Shown: positions 27,305 through 37,017, counted from the first letter of the stretch. The stretch is 64,000 nucleotides of DNA from Roseibium limicola (GCF_017313085.1 NZ_JAFLNF010000008.1:124001-188000); one strand, 5' to 3'. Notes: generated by a model not told the origin, from the sequence alone. Numbers and translations are program-made.

Positions 27305-29218
27305 ATGCCAAGCCACTACAAGGAAACCTACGCCAGCTGGAAGTCCGCCCCCTTTGACTTCTGGCGAAAGGCTGCCGCTGAAATAGACTGGAGTGTCGAG
27401 GGGACGGAGGTCTTCGATGCCGGATCTGGCCCCTATGGCCACTGGTTTCCCGGTTGGCAGACCAACACTTGCTACAATTGTCTGGATCGACATGTGGAGC
27501 GCGGGCGGCGCGGGCAGCCAGCCCTGATTTACGACAGCCCGATAACCGGATCCAAACGCGCCTATTCCTACGAGGAACTGCTCGACAAGGTTCAGGCCTT
27601 CTCCGCCATTTTGCAGGATCACGATGTTTCCAAGGGCGACCGGGTCATCATCTACATGCCGATGATACCGGAAGCCGTGATGGCCATGCTGGCCTGCGCA
27701 CGCATCGGCGCGATCCACTCTGTGGTCTTCGGCGGATTTGCGGCAAACGAGCTGGCCACACGCATTGATGATGCGACGCCAAAAATCATCATCGCCGCCT
27801 CCTGTGGCATCGAACCCGGCCGGGTGATCCCCTACAAACCGTTGATCGACAAGGCAATCGACGTTTCGAAACACAAGCCCTCAGCTGTTCTCGTGGTCCA
27901 GCGCGAGCAGGCGCCGGCCGACCTCCAAAACGACCGCGACTTCGATCTTGGCGCAGCCTTGGACATCGCCGTCAGCGAGGGGCGCGAAGTTGCGCCCGTA
28001 CCGATGGAAGCCACGGACCCGCTTTACATCCTCTACACCTCCGGCACGACGGGCCAGCCGAAGGGCGTCGTCCGCGACACCGGCGGCCACATGGTTGCGC
28101 TGAAGTGGTCAATGGAAAATCTCTACGGCATCGAACCCGGCGAAGTCTTCTGGGGCGCATCCGACGTCGGCTGGGTGGTTGGTCATTCCTACATCGCCTA
28201 CGGCCCGCTGCTGCACGGCTGCACCTCCATCCTGTTTGAGGGCAAGCCTGTGGGAACGCCGGATGCCGGTGTGTTCTGGCGTGTCATTTCCGAGCATCAG
28301 GTGGCAGCGCTTTTCACCGCCCCCACCGCCTTCCGCGCCATTCGCAAGGAAGACCCGCAAGGCAAGCTGATGGCCGACTATGAGATGCATCAGTTCCGTG
28401 CACTCTTCCTGGCTGGCGAACGCGCCGACCCGGACACGGTCAACTGGGCAGCGGAAACCCTCAAGATCCCGGTGATCGATCATTGGTGGCAGACCGAGAC
28501 CGGCTGGTGCATCGTCGGCAACCCGATGGGCCTGGGCCTCCTGCCTGTCAAGCCAGGCTCCCCCACAGTCCCGATGCCCGGCTATGATGTCCAGATCGTT
28601 GACGACAGTGGCGCCCCGCTGCCCGAGAACACCCTGGGCAATATCGTCATCAAATTGCCGTTGCCACCGGGCAGCTTGCCCACTCTTTGGAATGCCGAAG
28701 ACCGCTTCCATGAGGCCTATCTGGCGGATTTCCCCGGATTTTACAAAACCTCGGATGCGGGCATTCTCGACGAGGACGGCTATCTCTCAATCATGTCGCG
28801 CACCGACGATATCATCAATGTTGCCGGGCACCGCCTGTCGACCGGGGCGATGGAAGAGGTTCTGGCCGGTCATCCGGATGTTGCCGAGTGCGCGGTCATC
28901 GGAATCGCGGACAAGCTCAAGGGCCAGTTGCCCTGCGGCTTTGCCGTTCTCAAGTCCGGGGTCAACCGTCCTCCGGAGGAAATCGAGAAAGAGCTGGTGC
29001 AGCGGGTTCGCCAGGAGATTGGCCCGGTTGCCGCCTTCAAGATCGCCATTACCGTTGAGCGTCTGCCCAAGACCCGATCCGGCAAGATCCTACGGGCGAC
29101 CATGCGTCAGATCGCGGACAGTCAGGAGGTGAAGCTACCTCCGACGATCGATGACCCGGCCATTCTGGACGAAATTGCCGAGGCGCTGGCAAGCCACGGC
29201 ATCCTCTCCCGGTCATGA
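27305..29218 (+). CDS. prpE: Propionyl-CoA synthetase
   Basis: A 637-residue acetyl-CoA synthetase-like enzyme. The N-terminal ACAS domain starts YKETYASWKSAPFDFWRKAA, the typical PrpE opening, followed by WFPGWQTNTCYNCLDRHV. Further motifs are YTSGTTGQPKGVVRDTGGH, DVGWVVGHSYI, WWQTETGW and the acetylatable catalytic Lys in KTRSGKILRATMRQI. It activates propionate, feeding the methylcitrate or methylmalonyl pathway. GGGAGG precedes the ATG at 27305; an in-frame start at 27263 is not conserved. Confidence 0.93.
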   Translation: MPSHYKETYASWKSAPFDFWRKAAAEIDWSVEGTEVFDAGSGPYGHWFPGWQTNTCYNCLDRHVERGRRGQPALIYDSPITGSKRAYSYEELLDKVQAFSAILQDHDVSKGDRVIIYMPMIPEAVMAMLACARIGAIHSVVFGGFAANELATRIDDATPKIIIAASCGIEPGRVIPYKPLIDKAIDVSKHKPSAVLVVQREQAPADLQNDRDFDLGAALDIAVSEGREVAPVPMEATDPLYILYTSGTTGQPKGVVRDTGGHMVALKWSMENLYGIEPGEVFWGASDVGWVVGHSYIAYGPLLHGCTSILFEGKPVGTPDAGVFWRVISEHQVAALFTAPTAFRAIRKEDPQGKLMADYEMHQFRALFLAGERADPDTVNWAAETLKIPVIDHWWQTETGWCIVGNPMGLGLLPVKPGSPTVPMPGYDVQIVDDSGAPLPENTLGNIVIKLPLPPGSLPTLWNAEDRFHEAYLADFPGFYKTSDAGILDEDGYLSIMSRTDDIINVAGHRLSTGAMEEVLAGHPDVAECAVIGIADKLKGQLPCGFAVLKSGVNRPPEEIEKELVQRVRQEIGPVAAFKIAITVERLPKTRSGKILRATMRQIADSQEVKLPPTIDDPAILDEIAEALASHGILSRS

Positions 29219-29323
29219 CCCGGTTCCGGAAATTCCGTCGACAGCCTGTTCTGATCCCCCTATGGTCGGGCTTCGCGCCAAGGCGCATCCTCGATTATTT
29301 TGAACCGACTAAAGAGGTCTTCA

Positions 29324-30115
29324 GTGTCCCTTGAAAATAAGGTCGCCATTGTTACGGGCGCCGCCCGTGGCATCGGCTTTGCGGTTGCCAAACGTTTTGT
29401 CACCGATGGCGCCAAGGTGGTCATTGCCGATGTGGACGATGAGGCGGGCCAAAAGGCAATTGCGGAACTGAGCCAGCTGGGTGAGGTCACCTACATTCAC
29501 TGCAACGTGGCCGAACGCCTGGACGTCCGCAATATGGTTGCGGAAACCCTGAACGCCTATGGCGATATCGATGTGCTGGTGAACAATGCCGGCATCGTCG
29601 CAGGTGCGGACTTCCTCGACCTCGAGGAGGAAGATCTCGACCGGGTACTGGGTGTCAATCTGAAGGGAACGTTCCTGTGCAGTCAGGCTGTTGCCCGCCA
29701 CATGGTTGAAAAGGTTCAGAACGGCGGAGAAGCCGGAACCATTATCAACATGTCATCGATCAACTCGGTTCTCGCCATCCCGAACCAGATTCCCTACTGC
29801 GTCTCCAAGGGCGGCGTTGCCCAGTTGACCAAGACGACAGCAGTGGCGCTCGCCCCTCACGGCATCCGCGTCAACGCGATCGGCCCAGGCTCGATCATGA
29901 CCGATATGCTGGCCTCGGTGAACGATGACCCGGCTGCGAAGAACCGCATCCTGTCACGCACGCCGATGCTGCGGGTTGGGGAAGCCTCTGAAATTGCAGG
30001 TGTTGCAGCCTTCCTGGCATCTTCGGATGCCAGCTATGTGACCGGCCAGACGATCTTCGCTGACGGCGGCAGAATGCCACTCAACTACACCGTCGCGGTT
30101 CCCGACGACGCCTGA
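29324..30115 (+). CDS. Short-chain dehydrogenase/reductase
   Basis: A 263-residue classical SDR with TGAARGIGFAVAKRF for cofactor binding, NNAG at the strand-4 position, the catalytic serine in INMSSINSV and YCVSKGG (YxxxK). The Asp in IADVDD after strand 2 suggests NAD rather than NADP. The C-terminus TGQTIFADGGRMPLNY is typical of the glucose/sorbitol-type group. GAGG seven bases upstream supports the GTG start at 29324. The substrate is unknown. Confidence 0.9.
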   Translation: MSLENKVAIVTGAARGIGFAVAKRFVTDGAKVVIADVDDEAGQKAIAELSQLGEVTYIHCNVAERLDVRNMVAETLNAYGDIDVLVNNAGIVAGADFLDLEEEDLDRVLGVNLKGTFLCSQAVARHMVEKVQNGGEAGTIINMSSINSVLAIPNQIPYCVSKGGVAQLTKTTAVALAPHGIRVNAIGPGSIMTDMLASVNDDPAAKNRILSRTPMLRVGEASEIAGVAAFLASSDASYVTGQTIFADGGRMPLNYTVAVPDDA

Positions 30116-30126
30116 TCAAGTAGCAA

Positions 30127-30155
30127 GACGCCGGGCCAATAGCCCGGCGTTTTTG
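30127..30155 (+). terminator. Intrinsic terminator after the SDR gene
   Basis: ACGCCGGGC pairs perfectly with GCCCGGCGT and is followed by four more T. Confidence 0.88.
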
Positions 30156-30397
30156 CAGGATCAAAGAGCCGCCGATTCACCAAAATGGCAGCCTCTGAAA
30201 TCAGCAGTTGAAACCCGCTTCGCAGGTCGTAAAATCACTAAGAAGTGTTCCAGACACCCGCGCGCCTTGAGTTTCCGCCGGAAATTTAGTCGAAAATCCG
30301 GCGAATACAGACCTTTTTCAGGATTTCGTTGCAATTCCGCCACGTTTCTCGGTCAATTGAAATCAAGGTAAAAGCTTTTTAACCTGGGACGGCTAGC

Positions 30398-32374
30398 GTG
30401 CTCATTCGCTGGGGAGCGAACTGGGCCAAAGAGCCCGCAATTAGGCGAGAGTGTGATTTGCGTAACCCGTCCGTACAGTTGAAGACTGCGAAGGCTTTCA
30501 AGCGCTTCCAGATCATCCTGCTGGCGCTTTGCGCCTGGGCTGTCTGGTTTCCAGCTTCAGCGCAGGCTGAAACGCGCACGCTCAGCCTCTACAACACCCA
30601 CACCCATGAACGGGTAAAAATTACCTTCAAGAAGAATGGTCGTTACCTGCAAGACGGTCTGCGCGAAGCCAATCGCTTCCTGCGCGACTGGCGCCGTAAC
30701 GAAATCACCAAGATCGACCCGAAGCTTCTGGACCTGGTCTGGGAAGTTTATCAGGAGATCGGCGCGAGCAAGCCGATCTATGTCGTCTCCAGCTACAGAT
30801 CGCCCGCCACCAACAACATGCTGCGCAAACGCTCCAGCGGCGTCGCGCAAAACAGCCAGCACACCCGTGGCCGGGCAATGGACTTCTATATTCCGGGCGT
30901 CAACCTCGCCACTCTGCGCGCCACGGGCTTGCGCAAACAGGTCGGCGGCGTTGGCTATTATCCGACATCCGGATCACCCTTCGTTCACATGGACACCGGA
31001 TCGGTGCGCCATTGGCCGCGCATGACACGCTCGCAGCTGGCAAAGGTTTTCCCGGATGGCAACACCATCCACGTACCGACGGACGGCAAGCCGCTGAGCG
31101 GCTACAAAGTCGCGCTCGCCAAGGAAAAGGCCGGAACGCTTGAAAAGCTGAACCAGGGTGGCAGCCGCACGACCAATCAGGTCGCCAGCGCAGCACCTTC
31201 CCGCTCAGGTTCGTCCAGGGACCCAAGCGCTCTGGTGCGTGCGCCGATCTCCAACGAAAAGCCAGCCGGTGGCAATTTCATCGCCAGCCTGTTCGGCAAC
31301 GGTGGCTCTGCTGAAAGTGCAAGGGTCGCCGCCACGCGCAACGAGAGCAAGCCTCTGCCGCCTGGCAAGATCGGCACCAGCTCCGCACCGTCCACACCAG
31401 CACCTGCGACGATTGCTGCTTTGAGCGCACCGCCAATCCCTCTGCTGAAAACCGAAGTCGCTCCCGCAGTGGTCGAAGCGCCGGCTGCAGAAGCCGTGCA
31501 GGACACACCAGAGACCCCGGAAGCCCTGCCCTTTGCCATTGCCAGCAGCATTCCTTTTGCCAAGCCCAGCCGTGCAGCACCTGCACCTGAGCCGGATGCC
31601 CCGCGCAACACCCTGGACGGCCAACGTCAGGCGATCGAGCGTGGCGACGCCCCATCTGTCGTCGCAACGATTGCAGTGGAAGAACCAGCCGCACCGGCCG
31701 ACCTGCAGCGGTTTGCCATGGCTGGTATTCTGCCAACGCAAAAGCCGACGGCAACACTAGTGAAGGCCACCGAGCAAGCTGCCAAATCGCATCAGGAACT
31801 TGCCCTGCGCACGCCTGAACCAGCACCCGCCCTGCAAGATGGCGCCGCAGCGATTGCCGCAGCCACCGGAACGGCGCCACGCATCCGGCCCAATGCACCG
31901 GCATCGACCCTCGCCTATGCACCGGCTGCAGCCGACCTGACCAACCGTGCCCCGTCACAGATCCCTGGCCAGGCGGCGCGGCAGCTGGCTGACAGCGCAC
32001 AGCAGCAGCGCGACCGGAACGCCTCTGACGGGCGCACCGAGGCTCTTGCCTACCTGATGCCGGCTATTGTCGCCGATGCCCCACGCCAATCCGTCTCCGG
32101 CACCATTCCACGCGATGAGATCATCGACCCGCTGGCCGGCTTCGCCAGTCTGCCGGACAAGTCCGACCCGACACTGCTGTCAGCCAAGCCGACCAAGCGC
32201 AATGCCCAGGTCGCAGCGCTGCACCATCCGCATCAGCGGCAGCTTCAACGCCTGATGCAGCCGGGCAACCGATTCCTGGCACAGGGCTTCAGCGTTTTCC
32301 CATACGGTGCGATGCGCTCCGAGCGCTTTGATGGCCCAGCCATCATCGTTCTGCCGGTACGCTACGCCCGCTGA
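30398..32374 (+). CDS. DUF882/YcbK-like M15-type murein endopeptidase with long Pro/Ala-rich tail
   Basis: A 658-residue exported protein. A hydrophobic signal segment (about 38-57, ending ASAQAE) precedes a DUF882/peptidase M15A domain at about 58-230, with zinc-site motifs SSYRSPATNN, GVAQNSQHTRGRAMDF and the final His in SGSPFVHMDTGSVRHWPR. E. coli YcbK/MepK of this family cuts murein cross-links. The remaining 420 residues are a low-complexity Ala/Pro region, probably disordered, ending in a short segment QGFSVFPYGAMRSERFDGPAIIV. The GTG at 30398 is chosen; the TTG at 30458, behind AGGCGAGAG, is a credible alternative. A CtrA-like box (GTAA-N7-TTAACC, 30368-30384) lies just upstream. Confidence 0.82.
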   Translation: MLIRWGANWAKEPAIRRECDLRNPSVQLKTAKAFKRFQIILLALCAWAVWFPASAQAETRTLSLYNTHTHERVKITFKKNGRYLQDGLREANRFLRDWRRNEITKIDPKLLDLVWEVYQEIGASKPIYVVSSYRSPATNNMLRKRSSGVAQNSQHTRGRAMDFYIPGVNLATLRATGLRKQVGGVGYYPTSGSPFVHMDTGSVRHWPRMTRSQLAKVFPDGNTIHVPTDGKPLSGYKVALAKEKAGTLEKLNQGGSRTTNQVASAAPSRSGSSRDPSALVRAPISNEKPAGGNFIASLFGNGGSAESARVAATRNESKPLPPGKIGTSSAPSTPAPATIAALSAPPIPLLKTEVAPAVVEAPAAEAVQDTPETPEALPFAIASSIPFAKPSRAAPAPEPDAPRNTLDGQRQAIERGDAPSVVATIAVEEPAAPADLQRFAMAGILPTQKPTATLVKATEQAAKSHQELALRTPEPAPALQDGAAAIAAATGTAPRIRPNAPASTLAYAPAAADLTNRAPSQIPGQAARQLADSAQQQRDRNASDGRTEALAYLMPAIVADAPRQSVSGTIPRDEIIDPLAGFASLPDKSDPTLLSAKPTKRNAQVAALHHPHQRQLQRLMQPGNRFLAQGFSVFPYGAMRSERFDGPAIIVLPVRYAR

Positions 32375-32418
32375 GACAACAACATCACGCTCTGTAGCTT
32401 GCATCAGTGCAGACAAAA

Positions 32419-32455
32419 CAAAAGGCGGCCCGGAAATTCCGGACCGCCTTTTTCG
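32419..32455. terminator. Bidirectional terminator between DUF882 gene and pyk
   Basis: AAGGCGG-C-CCGG pairs with CCGG-A-CCGCCTT around AAATT, with A and T runs outside. It separates two convergent genes. Confidence 0.82.
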
Positions 32456-32504
32456 TCAGTATGGTCGTGTGGCTTGAAGCCTTTGCAGCCTACCGCCTGA
32501 TGGA

Positions 32505-33941
32505 TCAGACGCCGCCCTGACCGTCATTGCCGACAAAGGCGATGCGCAGAAGGTTGGTCGAGCCCGGCGTTCCAAACGGCACACCCGCCGTGACGATGAT
32601 ACGCTGACCCGGCTTGGCGTGCGCTTCCTCGAAAGCAACCCGACAAGCACGATCGATCATGTCTTCCTCGGAGGCGGCATCCACACTGACGACGCAATGC
32701 AGCCCCCAGGCCAGCGCCAGACGACGTGCGGTCTGCACCACAGGGGAAAGCACAATCACCGGTGAGGTCGGACGTTCGCGCGACGCCCGCAACGCGGTCG
32801 CACCTGAGGTCGTGTAGCAGACCACGGCAGCCAGACGCAGGGTCTCGGCGATCTGGCGCGCAGCTGCCGAAATGGCATCCGCACCCGTTGCTTCCGGTTC
32901 ACTGCGTTGCGCATCGATGATCGAGCGGTAATGCGGGTCCTGCTCCACTTCACGGGCAATCTTGTCCATGGTGGCAACGGCTTCCTCGGGGAAGTCACCA
33001 GCAGCAGATTCAGCCGATAGCATGACGGCATCGGCGCCTTCGAACACGGCGTTCGCCACATCGGAGACTTCCGCCCGGGTCGGCACCGGAGCAGTAATCA
33101 TCGATTCCAGCATCTGGGTGGCGATCACCACCGGCTTTCCGGCGCGACGTGCAGCACGGGTGATCTGCTTCTGCAAGCCAGGCACCTGTTCCAGCGGCAT
33201 TTCCACGCCCAGGTCGCCACGGGCAACCATGATGGCGTCGGAAAGTTCGATGATCTCATGCAAGCGACCGATGGCCTGCGGCTTCTCAATCTTGGCCAGA
33301 ACGCCGGCCTTGCCACGAACAACCTTGCGCACTTCGGCAATGTCGTCAGGGCGCTGAACGAAGGACAGCGCGATCCAGTCGACGTTCTGATCCAGAGCCG
33401 CAACCAGGTCCTTGCGGTCTTTGTCGGTCATCGCGCTGGTGTCGATTTCGGAATCGGGTACGCTGACGCCCTTGCGGTCAGACAGCTTGCCACCGACGAC
33501 AACTTCCGTCACGGCTTTGGTCTCGGAACACTCCAGCACCTTGAGCTGCACCTTGCCGTCGTCCAACAGCAGGCGGTGGCCAGGCTCCAGAGCCTTCAAA
33601 ATTTCCGGATGAGGCAGATGTGCACGGGTCACATCGCCAGGCGTGGTGTCTGCATCCAGCGTGAACCGCGCGCCGTTTTCCAGCATCACAGGACCATTGC
33701 CAAACGCACCAACGCGCAATTTCGGCCCCTGCAGATCCGCGAGGATCCCGATTGGCCGTCCCACCTTTTCCTCAACTGACCTGATGCTCTCAACGAGCTG
33801 TCGTAGCCGGTCATGATCAGTGTGACTCATGTTGATCCGGAACACATCCGCACCCGCACGATACAACTTCTCGATGACCTCTGGTGTTGAGGAAGAGGGT
33901 CCGAGAGTTGCCAGGATCTTTACTCGTCGGTTACGCCTCAT
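32505..33941 (-). CDS. pyk: Pyruvate kinase
   Basis: A 478-residue glycolytic enzyme that makes ATP and pyruvate from phosphoenolpyruvate. It has the N-terminal KILATLGPSSS and FRINMSH, the active-site KIEKPQAI and IMVARGDLGVEMPLEQVP, and the MLESMITAPVPTRAEVSDVANAVFEGADAVMLSAE block, then the regulatory C-domain. The ATG at 33941 overlaps the stop of the upstream DUF1036 gene by four bases, indicating coupling. The longer frame to 33989 is not conserved. Confidence 0.96.
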   Translation of the reverse strand: MRRNRRVKILATLGPSSSTPEVIEKLYRAGADVFRINMSHTDHDRLRQLVESIRSVEEKVGRPIGILADLQGPKLRVGAFGNGPVMLENGARFTLDADTTPGDVTRAHLPHPEILKALEPGHRLLLDDGKVQLKVLECSETKAVTEVVVGGKLSDRKGVSVPDSEIDTSAMTDKDRKDLVAALDQNVDWIALSFVQRPDDIAEVRKVVRGKAGVLAKIEKPQAIGRLHEIIELSDAIMVARGDLGVEMPLEQVPGLQKQITRAARRAGKPVVIATQMLESMITAPVPTRAEVSDVANAVFEGADAVMLSAESAAGDFPEEAVATMDKIAREVEQDPHYRSIIDAQRSEPEATGADAISAAARQIAETLRLAAVVCYTTSGATALRASRERPTSPVIVLSPVVQTARRLALAWGLHCVVSVDAASEEDMIDRACRVAFEEAHAKPGQRIIVTAGVPFGTPGSTNLLRIAFVGNDGQGGV

Positions 33942-34426
33942 CGCCCACCTGCCCCTTGCTGTACGGGCTCCGTCAGCTGGACAGTCCAACTGCTCTGTTC
34001 GCCCGTATCTATTTCAAAAAAACCTGTTCGCTCAAATCCTCGAGCGACACAGTCCTGAATTCCGCGAATGGTAAATTCCTTTTCGCGGGTACACATGAAA
34101 GCACGTCCGCCCCATTCGCCGAACTGCTCGTAATCAACGGCATAGATGTAATAGTAACGTGACACAAGGGATCCGGGAACAAGTGTCTCACAGGTGTTGG
34201 GTTCTAGATTCCACCACCCTTCGGTAATCCAGTCCACCTTGTCCTTGTATCCGATTGCTACGCCAACCTTGCTTTCAGTCTTGTTGCAAAGACGTAGATC
34301 CGCGTGTGCCGCAGTGCCCAGAAGCAAGAAGGGAACCAGAGCAAGGCCGATCTGCTTGGCCAGGTTCGCCAACCGGCAAACACCAGCATTCTTCCCGCCT
34401 TGGCGTCGTTCCCCGTCCATCGTCAT
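33938..34426 (-). CDS. DUF1036 exported protein
   Basis: A 162-residue protein with a signal peptide (QIGLALVPFLLLGTAAHA) and a DUF1036 domain, LRLCNKTESKVGVAIGY onward, with four cysteines (LCNKT, NTCETL, FMCTRE, QDCVARG) likely forming two disulfides in the periplasm. Several close starts exist (TTG 34432, ATG 34426, ATG 34420); 34426 is chosen. Function is unknown. It is translationally coupled to pyk downstream. Confidence 0.85.
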   Translation of the reverse strand: MTMDGERRQGGKNAGVCRLANLAKQIGLALVPFLLLGTAAHADLRLCNKTESKVGVAIGYKDKVDWITEGWWNLEPNTCETLVPGSLVSRYYYIYAVDYEQFGEWGGRAFMCTREKEFTIRGIQDCVARGFERTGFFEIDTGEQSSWTVQLTEPVQQGAGGR

Positions 34427-34432
34427 AGGCAA

Positions 34433-35272
34433 GTCGTTTCTCGCGTCTTTTGAATAGTAGCTTTTTGCTAGGACTGCTGCGGGATGTCAACGACGATAGC
34501 CGCAAAGACATCGACATCGCCGAAGCATCGCCAGCCAACCATCACGCTGACAGCGCTTCGAAAAATCCGTGGCTGCCGTTTTCGCATCATGAATGAGGCG
34601 GCATCAAGGCCACAGTTTGAGCCGCACTGGAGTGGGCCGGGAAAACCAGCAGACGCGCCGCTCCCCCCTTGACCCTCGTCGAGTGCAGAGCCGCTACCGG
34701 TTTCCATCGCATGAACCCCTGTGCAGCCCTGCAGCTGCAAAACCAAAGGCAAACACGCTGCTTGTGACGGCGCCTCACTCTTGTTGGCGTTTTTGATCTG
34801 CCTCGACATGCTGCTAAGACCGTCTCGCACGCGCACCTCTTCTGGCAGACCTCAGTCCGAACGGGACGACAGAACAAGCTCGACACCCCCGCTTCACTTT
34901 GAGTGCGAAGCGACATCCCGCGCCGAGCGCCAGGCGCCTGAGCAAGGCCAAGATCTCATAACATTATCGACACGCGGCTCCACACGGGCACTGAGGAGAT
35001 AATTCCGGGCCACCGGTCGATGAAGCGGGATCTGATCCGAATTCGAATCACCCATATTTCATCTGAAACGCTAAGGCTTCACCTCGTCCCGCCTTGCCCA
35101 ATCGACAGAGGGCTTTTTCCCCGCCGCCGCTGCATCGCCACACATGACAGGTAATGACCCCTTGAAGCAGATCGCGAAACATCCGATTTTCAGGCTCAAC
35201 AGCAACCGGAGCCCTGGCGCATAAACCCCACCGGTCGCCACAACACGATTTCAGTTTTTGAAAGGATATCCC
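34433..35272. other. 840-base divergent intergenic region with no convincing gene
   Basis: This is the longest region without a gene in the window. Short open frames on both strands lack family motifs, clear ribosome binding sites and the expected codon bias, so none is called. I also see no strong terminator hairpin. It holds the promoters of DUF1036-pyk and DUF1244-gapR and could contain a decayed gene. Confidence 0.5.
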
Positions 35273-35569
35273 ATGGACGACCAGACCCGCATCGAGCTGG
35301 AAGCTGCCGCCTTTCGCCGGTTGGTAAACCACCTGCGTGAGCGTACCGATGTGCAAAACATCGACATGATGAACCTGGCCGGATTTTGCCGAAACTGCCT
35401 TTCCAATTGGTATCGGGATGCCGCTGAGGAAAAAGGCATCGACATGGACAAGGAATCGTCTCGCGAGATCGTCTATGGAATGCCCTATAGCGAATGGAAG
35501 GCAAAGCATCAGACAGAGGCGTCGGACGCGCAAAAAACCGCCTTCGACGTGAACAAGCCCGCCCACTGA
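35273..35569 (+). CDS. DUF1244 protein
   Basis: A 98-residue protein of the DUF1244 family, with LEAAAFRRLVNHLRERTDVQNIDMMNLAGFCRNCLSNWY in segments typical for the family, and the C-x2-C pair FCRNC plus GMPYSEWKAKHQ. The two cysteines could bind a metal, but no function is established. AAAGGA about seven bases upstream supports the ATG at 35273. gapR follows after 107 bases. Confidence 0.88.
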   Translation: MDDQTRIELEAAAFRRLVNHLRERTDVQNIDMMNLAGFCRNCLSNWYRDAAEEKGIDMDKESSREIVYGMPYSEWKAKHQTEASDAQKTAFDVNKPAH

Positions 35570-35676
35570 GCCCTCTGACGCGCCTGCCCGCTTGACCTTT
35601 TTCGGGAGTTCTCGTACCCCACACTCCAAGGAAAGGGCCAGCGCGCCTACTGCATCATCAACTTAGGAGAAGAAGC

Positions 35677-35940
35677 ATGTCCGACATCGTCGCCGGCGAT
35701 CAGCTGCGTGCATTTATCGAGCGTATCGAACGTCTCGAAGAAGAAAAAAAGGTCATTTCCGACGACATCAAGGACGTCTATTCCGAAGCTAAGGGCAACG
35801 GCTTCGACGTCAAGATCCTGCGCAAGGTGGTGTCCCTGCGCAAGAAGCAGCCGCATGAGCGCGAAGAAGAAGAAGCCGTACTCGACCTCTATCTTCAGGC
35901 ACTTGGCATGCTTGCCGGTGGCGTCAGCAGCGAAGCCTGA
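35677..35940 (+). CDS. gapR: GapR nucleoid-associated protein (DUF2312)
   Basis: An 87-residue helical protein of DUF2312. [46 protein letters not shown] and the [17 protein letters not shown] dimer/tetramer helix are the family blocks. In Caulobacter, GapR forms a clamp around overtwisted DNA ahead of replication and transcription and stimulates topoisomerases. Residues KKVISDD and RKVVSLRKK supply the DNA-facing lysines. AGGAG lies upstream of the ATG. The gene has its own strong terminator. Confidence 0.92.
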   Translation: MSDIVAGDQLRAFIERIERLEEEKKVISDDIKDVYSEAKGNGFDVKILRKVVSLRKKQPHEREEEEAVLDLYLQALGMLAGGVSSEA

Positions 35941-35962
35941 TCTGCGACTTCTATTGTGGTTC

Positions 35963-35996
35963 AAAAAACCAGCGGTTACAGCCGCTGGTTTTTTTA
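35963..35996. terminator. Bidirectional terminator between gapR and the convergent hydrolase
   Basis: AAAAAACCAGCGG pairs with CCGCTGGTTTTTT around a 5-6 nt loop, a symmetrical terminator. Confidence 0.88.
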
Positions 35997-36039
35997 TGCC
36001 TGACCCATAACCGTCTTCCCCGCGCACCAGTTCTCTTCA

Positions 36040-37017
36040 TCACAACTCCCTTGCGAGTTTTTTCTTTGCTAAATCCTGCGCCTGCGCCAGCTCCAGTGTT
36101 TCCCGGAAGATCCGCTCTCCATGCGCGTAGTGCGGCATGTGCCCCGCACCGGGCAGAACAATCTTCCGCACATGCGGCAGGTCCCGCTCCAGGCCATCGC
36201 TGTGAATGCTGGGCCAGACGACAGCATCCTTGTCGCCGGTAAAGACCAGACAGGGCTGCATGATCTCGCCGTAGCGGCAGCTCTGCTTGCTGACGTTCTT
36301 CTTCAGTCGCGCAACGTCAGCCGCATTGGCACGGAACGACGCTGGACGAAACAACAGTGGCAGCCGGATCTTCCCGGCATAATCATCAGGCACTGGATCG
36401 GGAGCGAACACATAGGCCGTCGCCCCCGGCGCCAACCGCTCTGCAATCGGCAGCGTCAATGTCCAGCTGAACAGTGGTCCCAGGAGAGGCCATGCGGCCA
36501 ACTGGTAGTATAACGCCACGCCACCCGGCCACGGATGTGTTGCAGGCGCGATGAACACGGCACCGGCCACAAGATCCGGCCGCTCCAGCGCCAGTGCGGC
36601 CGCCACGGAGGCCCCGAGCGAATGCCCTACAACGACGCAGCAGCCGATTTCCAGCTGGTCCAGCAGCCGACCAAGGGTTCGCGCCTGCTCGATCGGCACG
36701 TGGTGCCGCCGTGCCCGGGTGCTGTGCCCAAGGCCGGGCCTGTCGACAAACAGGCACTCTGCCGCGTCGCCAATGTGCGGCTCAAAGGCTGTCAGAATAT
36801 CCCAGGCGTTGCCACTTGCCCCATGCAGAAACACCAGTGTCGGAGGCTTTTCGCCGCTCACTTTTCCTGCACGGCGCCAGTGATAGTGCAGACGAACATC
36901 CTCGACATCGGCGAATGTACCCGTTGGGGGATAGCCTGCGCCGATCTGACGGGTGCGGAAGAAGGTATAGGCGACCAAAAGCGTCAGGCCGATCAATGTA
37001 ATGGGAAACCAAATCAT
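36040..37017 (-). CDS. Membrane-anchored alpha/beta hydrolase
   Basis: A 325-residue protein with one N-terminal hydrophobic helix (residues 3-19) followed by an alpha/beta hydrolase domain. The oxyanion region VFLHGASGNAW, the nucleophile elbow GHSLGAS, an Asp in FTGDKDAVVW and a His in GAGHMPHY make up a full catalytic triad. It is probably tethered to the inner membrane. The substrate (ester, epoxide or lactone) cannot be told. The C-terminus is Lys-rich. Confidence 0.82.
   Translation of the reverse strand: MIWFPITLIGLTLLVAYTFFRTRQIGAGYPPTGTFADVEDVRLHYHWRRAGKVSGEKPPTLVFLHGASGNAWDILTAFEPHIGDAAECLFVDRPGLGHSTRARRHHVPIEQARTLGRLLDQLEIGCCVVVGHSLGASVAAALALERPDLVAGAVFIAPATHPWPGGVALYYQLAAWPLLGPLFSWTLTLPIAERLAPGATAYVFAPDPVPDDYAGKIRLPLLFRPASFRANAADVARLKKNVSKQSCRYGEIMQPCLVFTGDKDAVVWPSIHSDGLERDLPHVRKIVLPGAGHMPHYAHGERIFRETLELAQAQDLAKKKLAREL

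Noticed and set aside
34484-35002. Short frames in the DUF1036-DUF1244 gap
   Set aside because: No conserved motifs, weak ribosome binding sites and no typical codon pattern. Not called.
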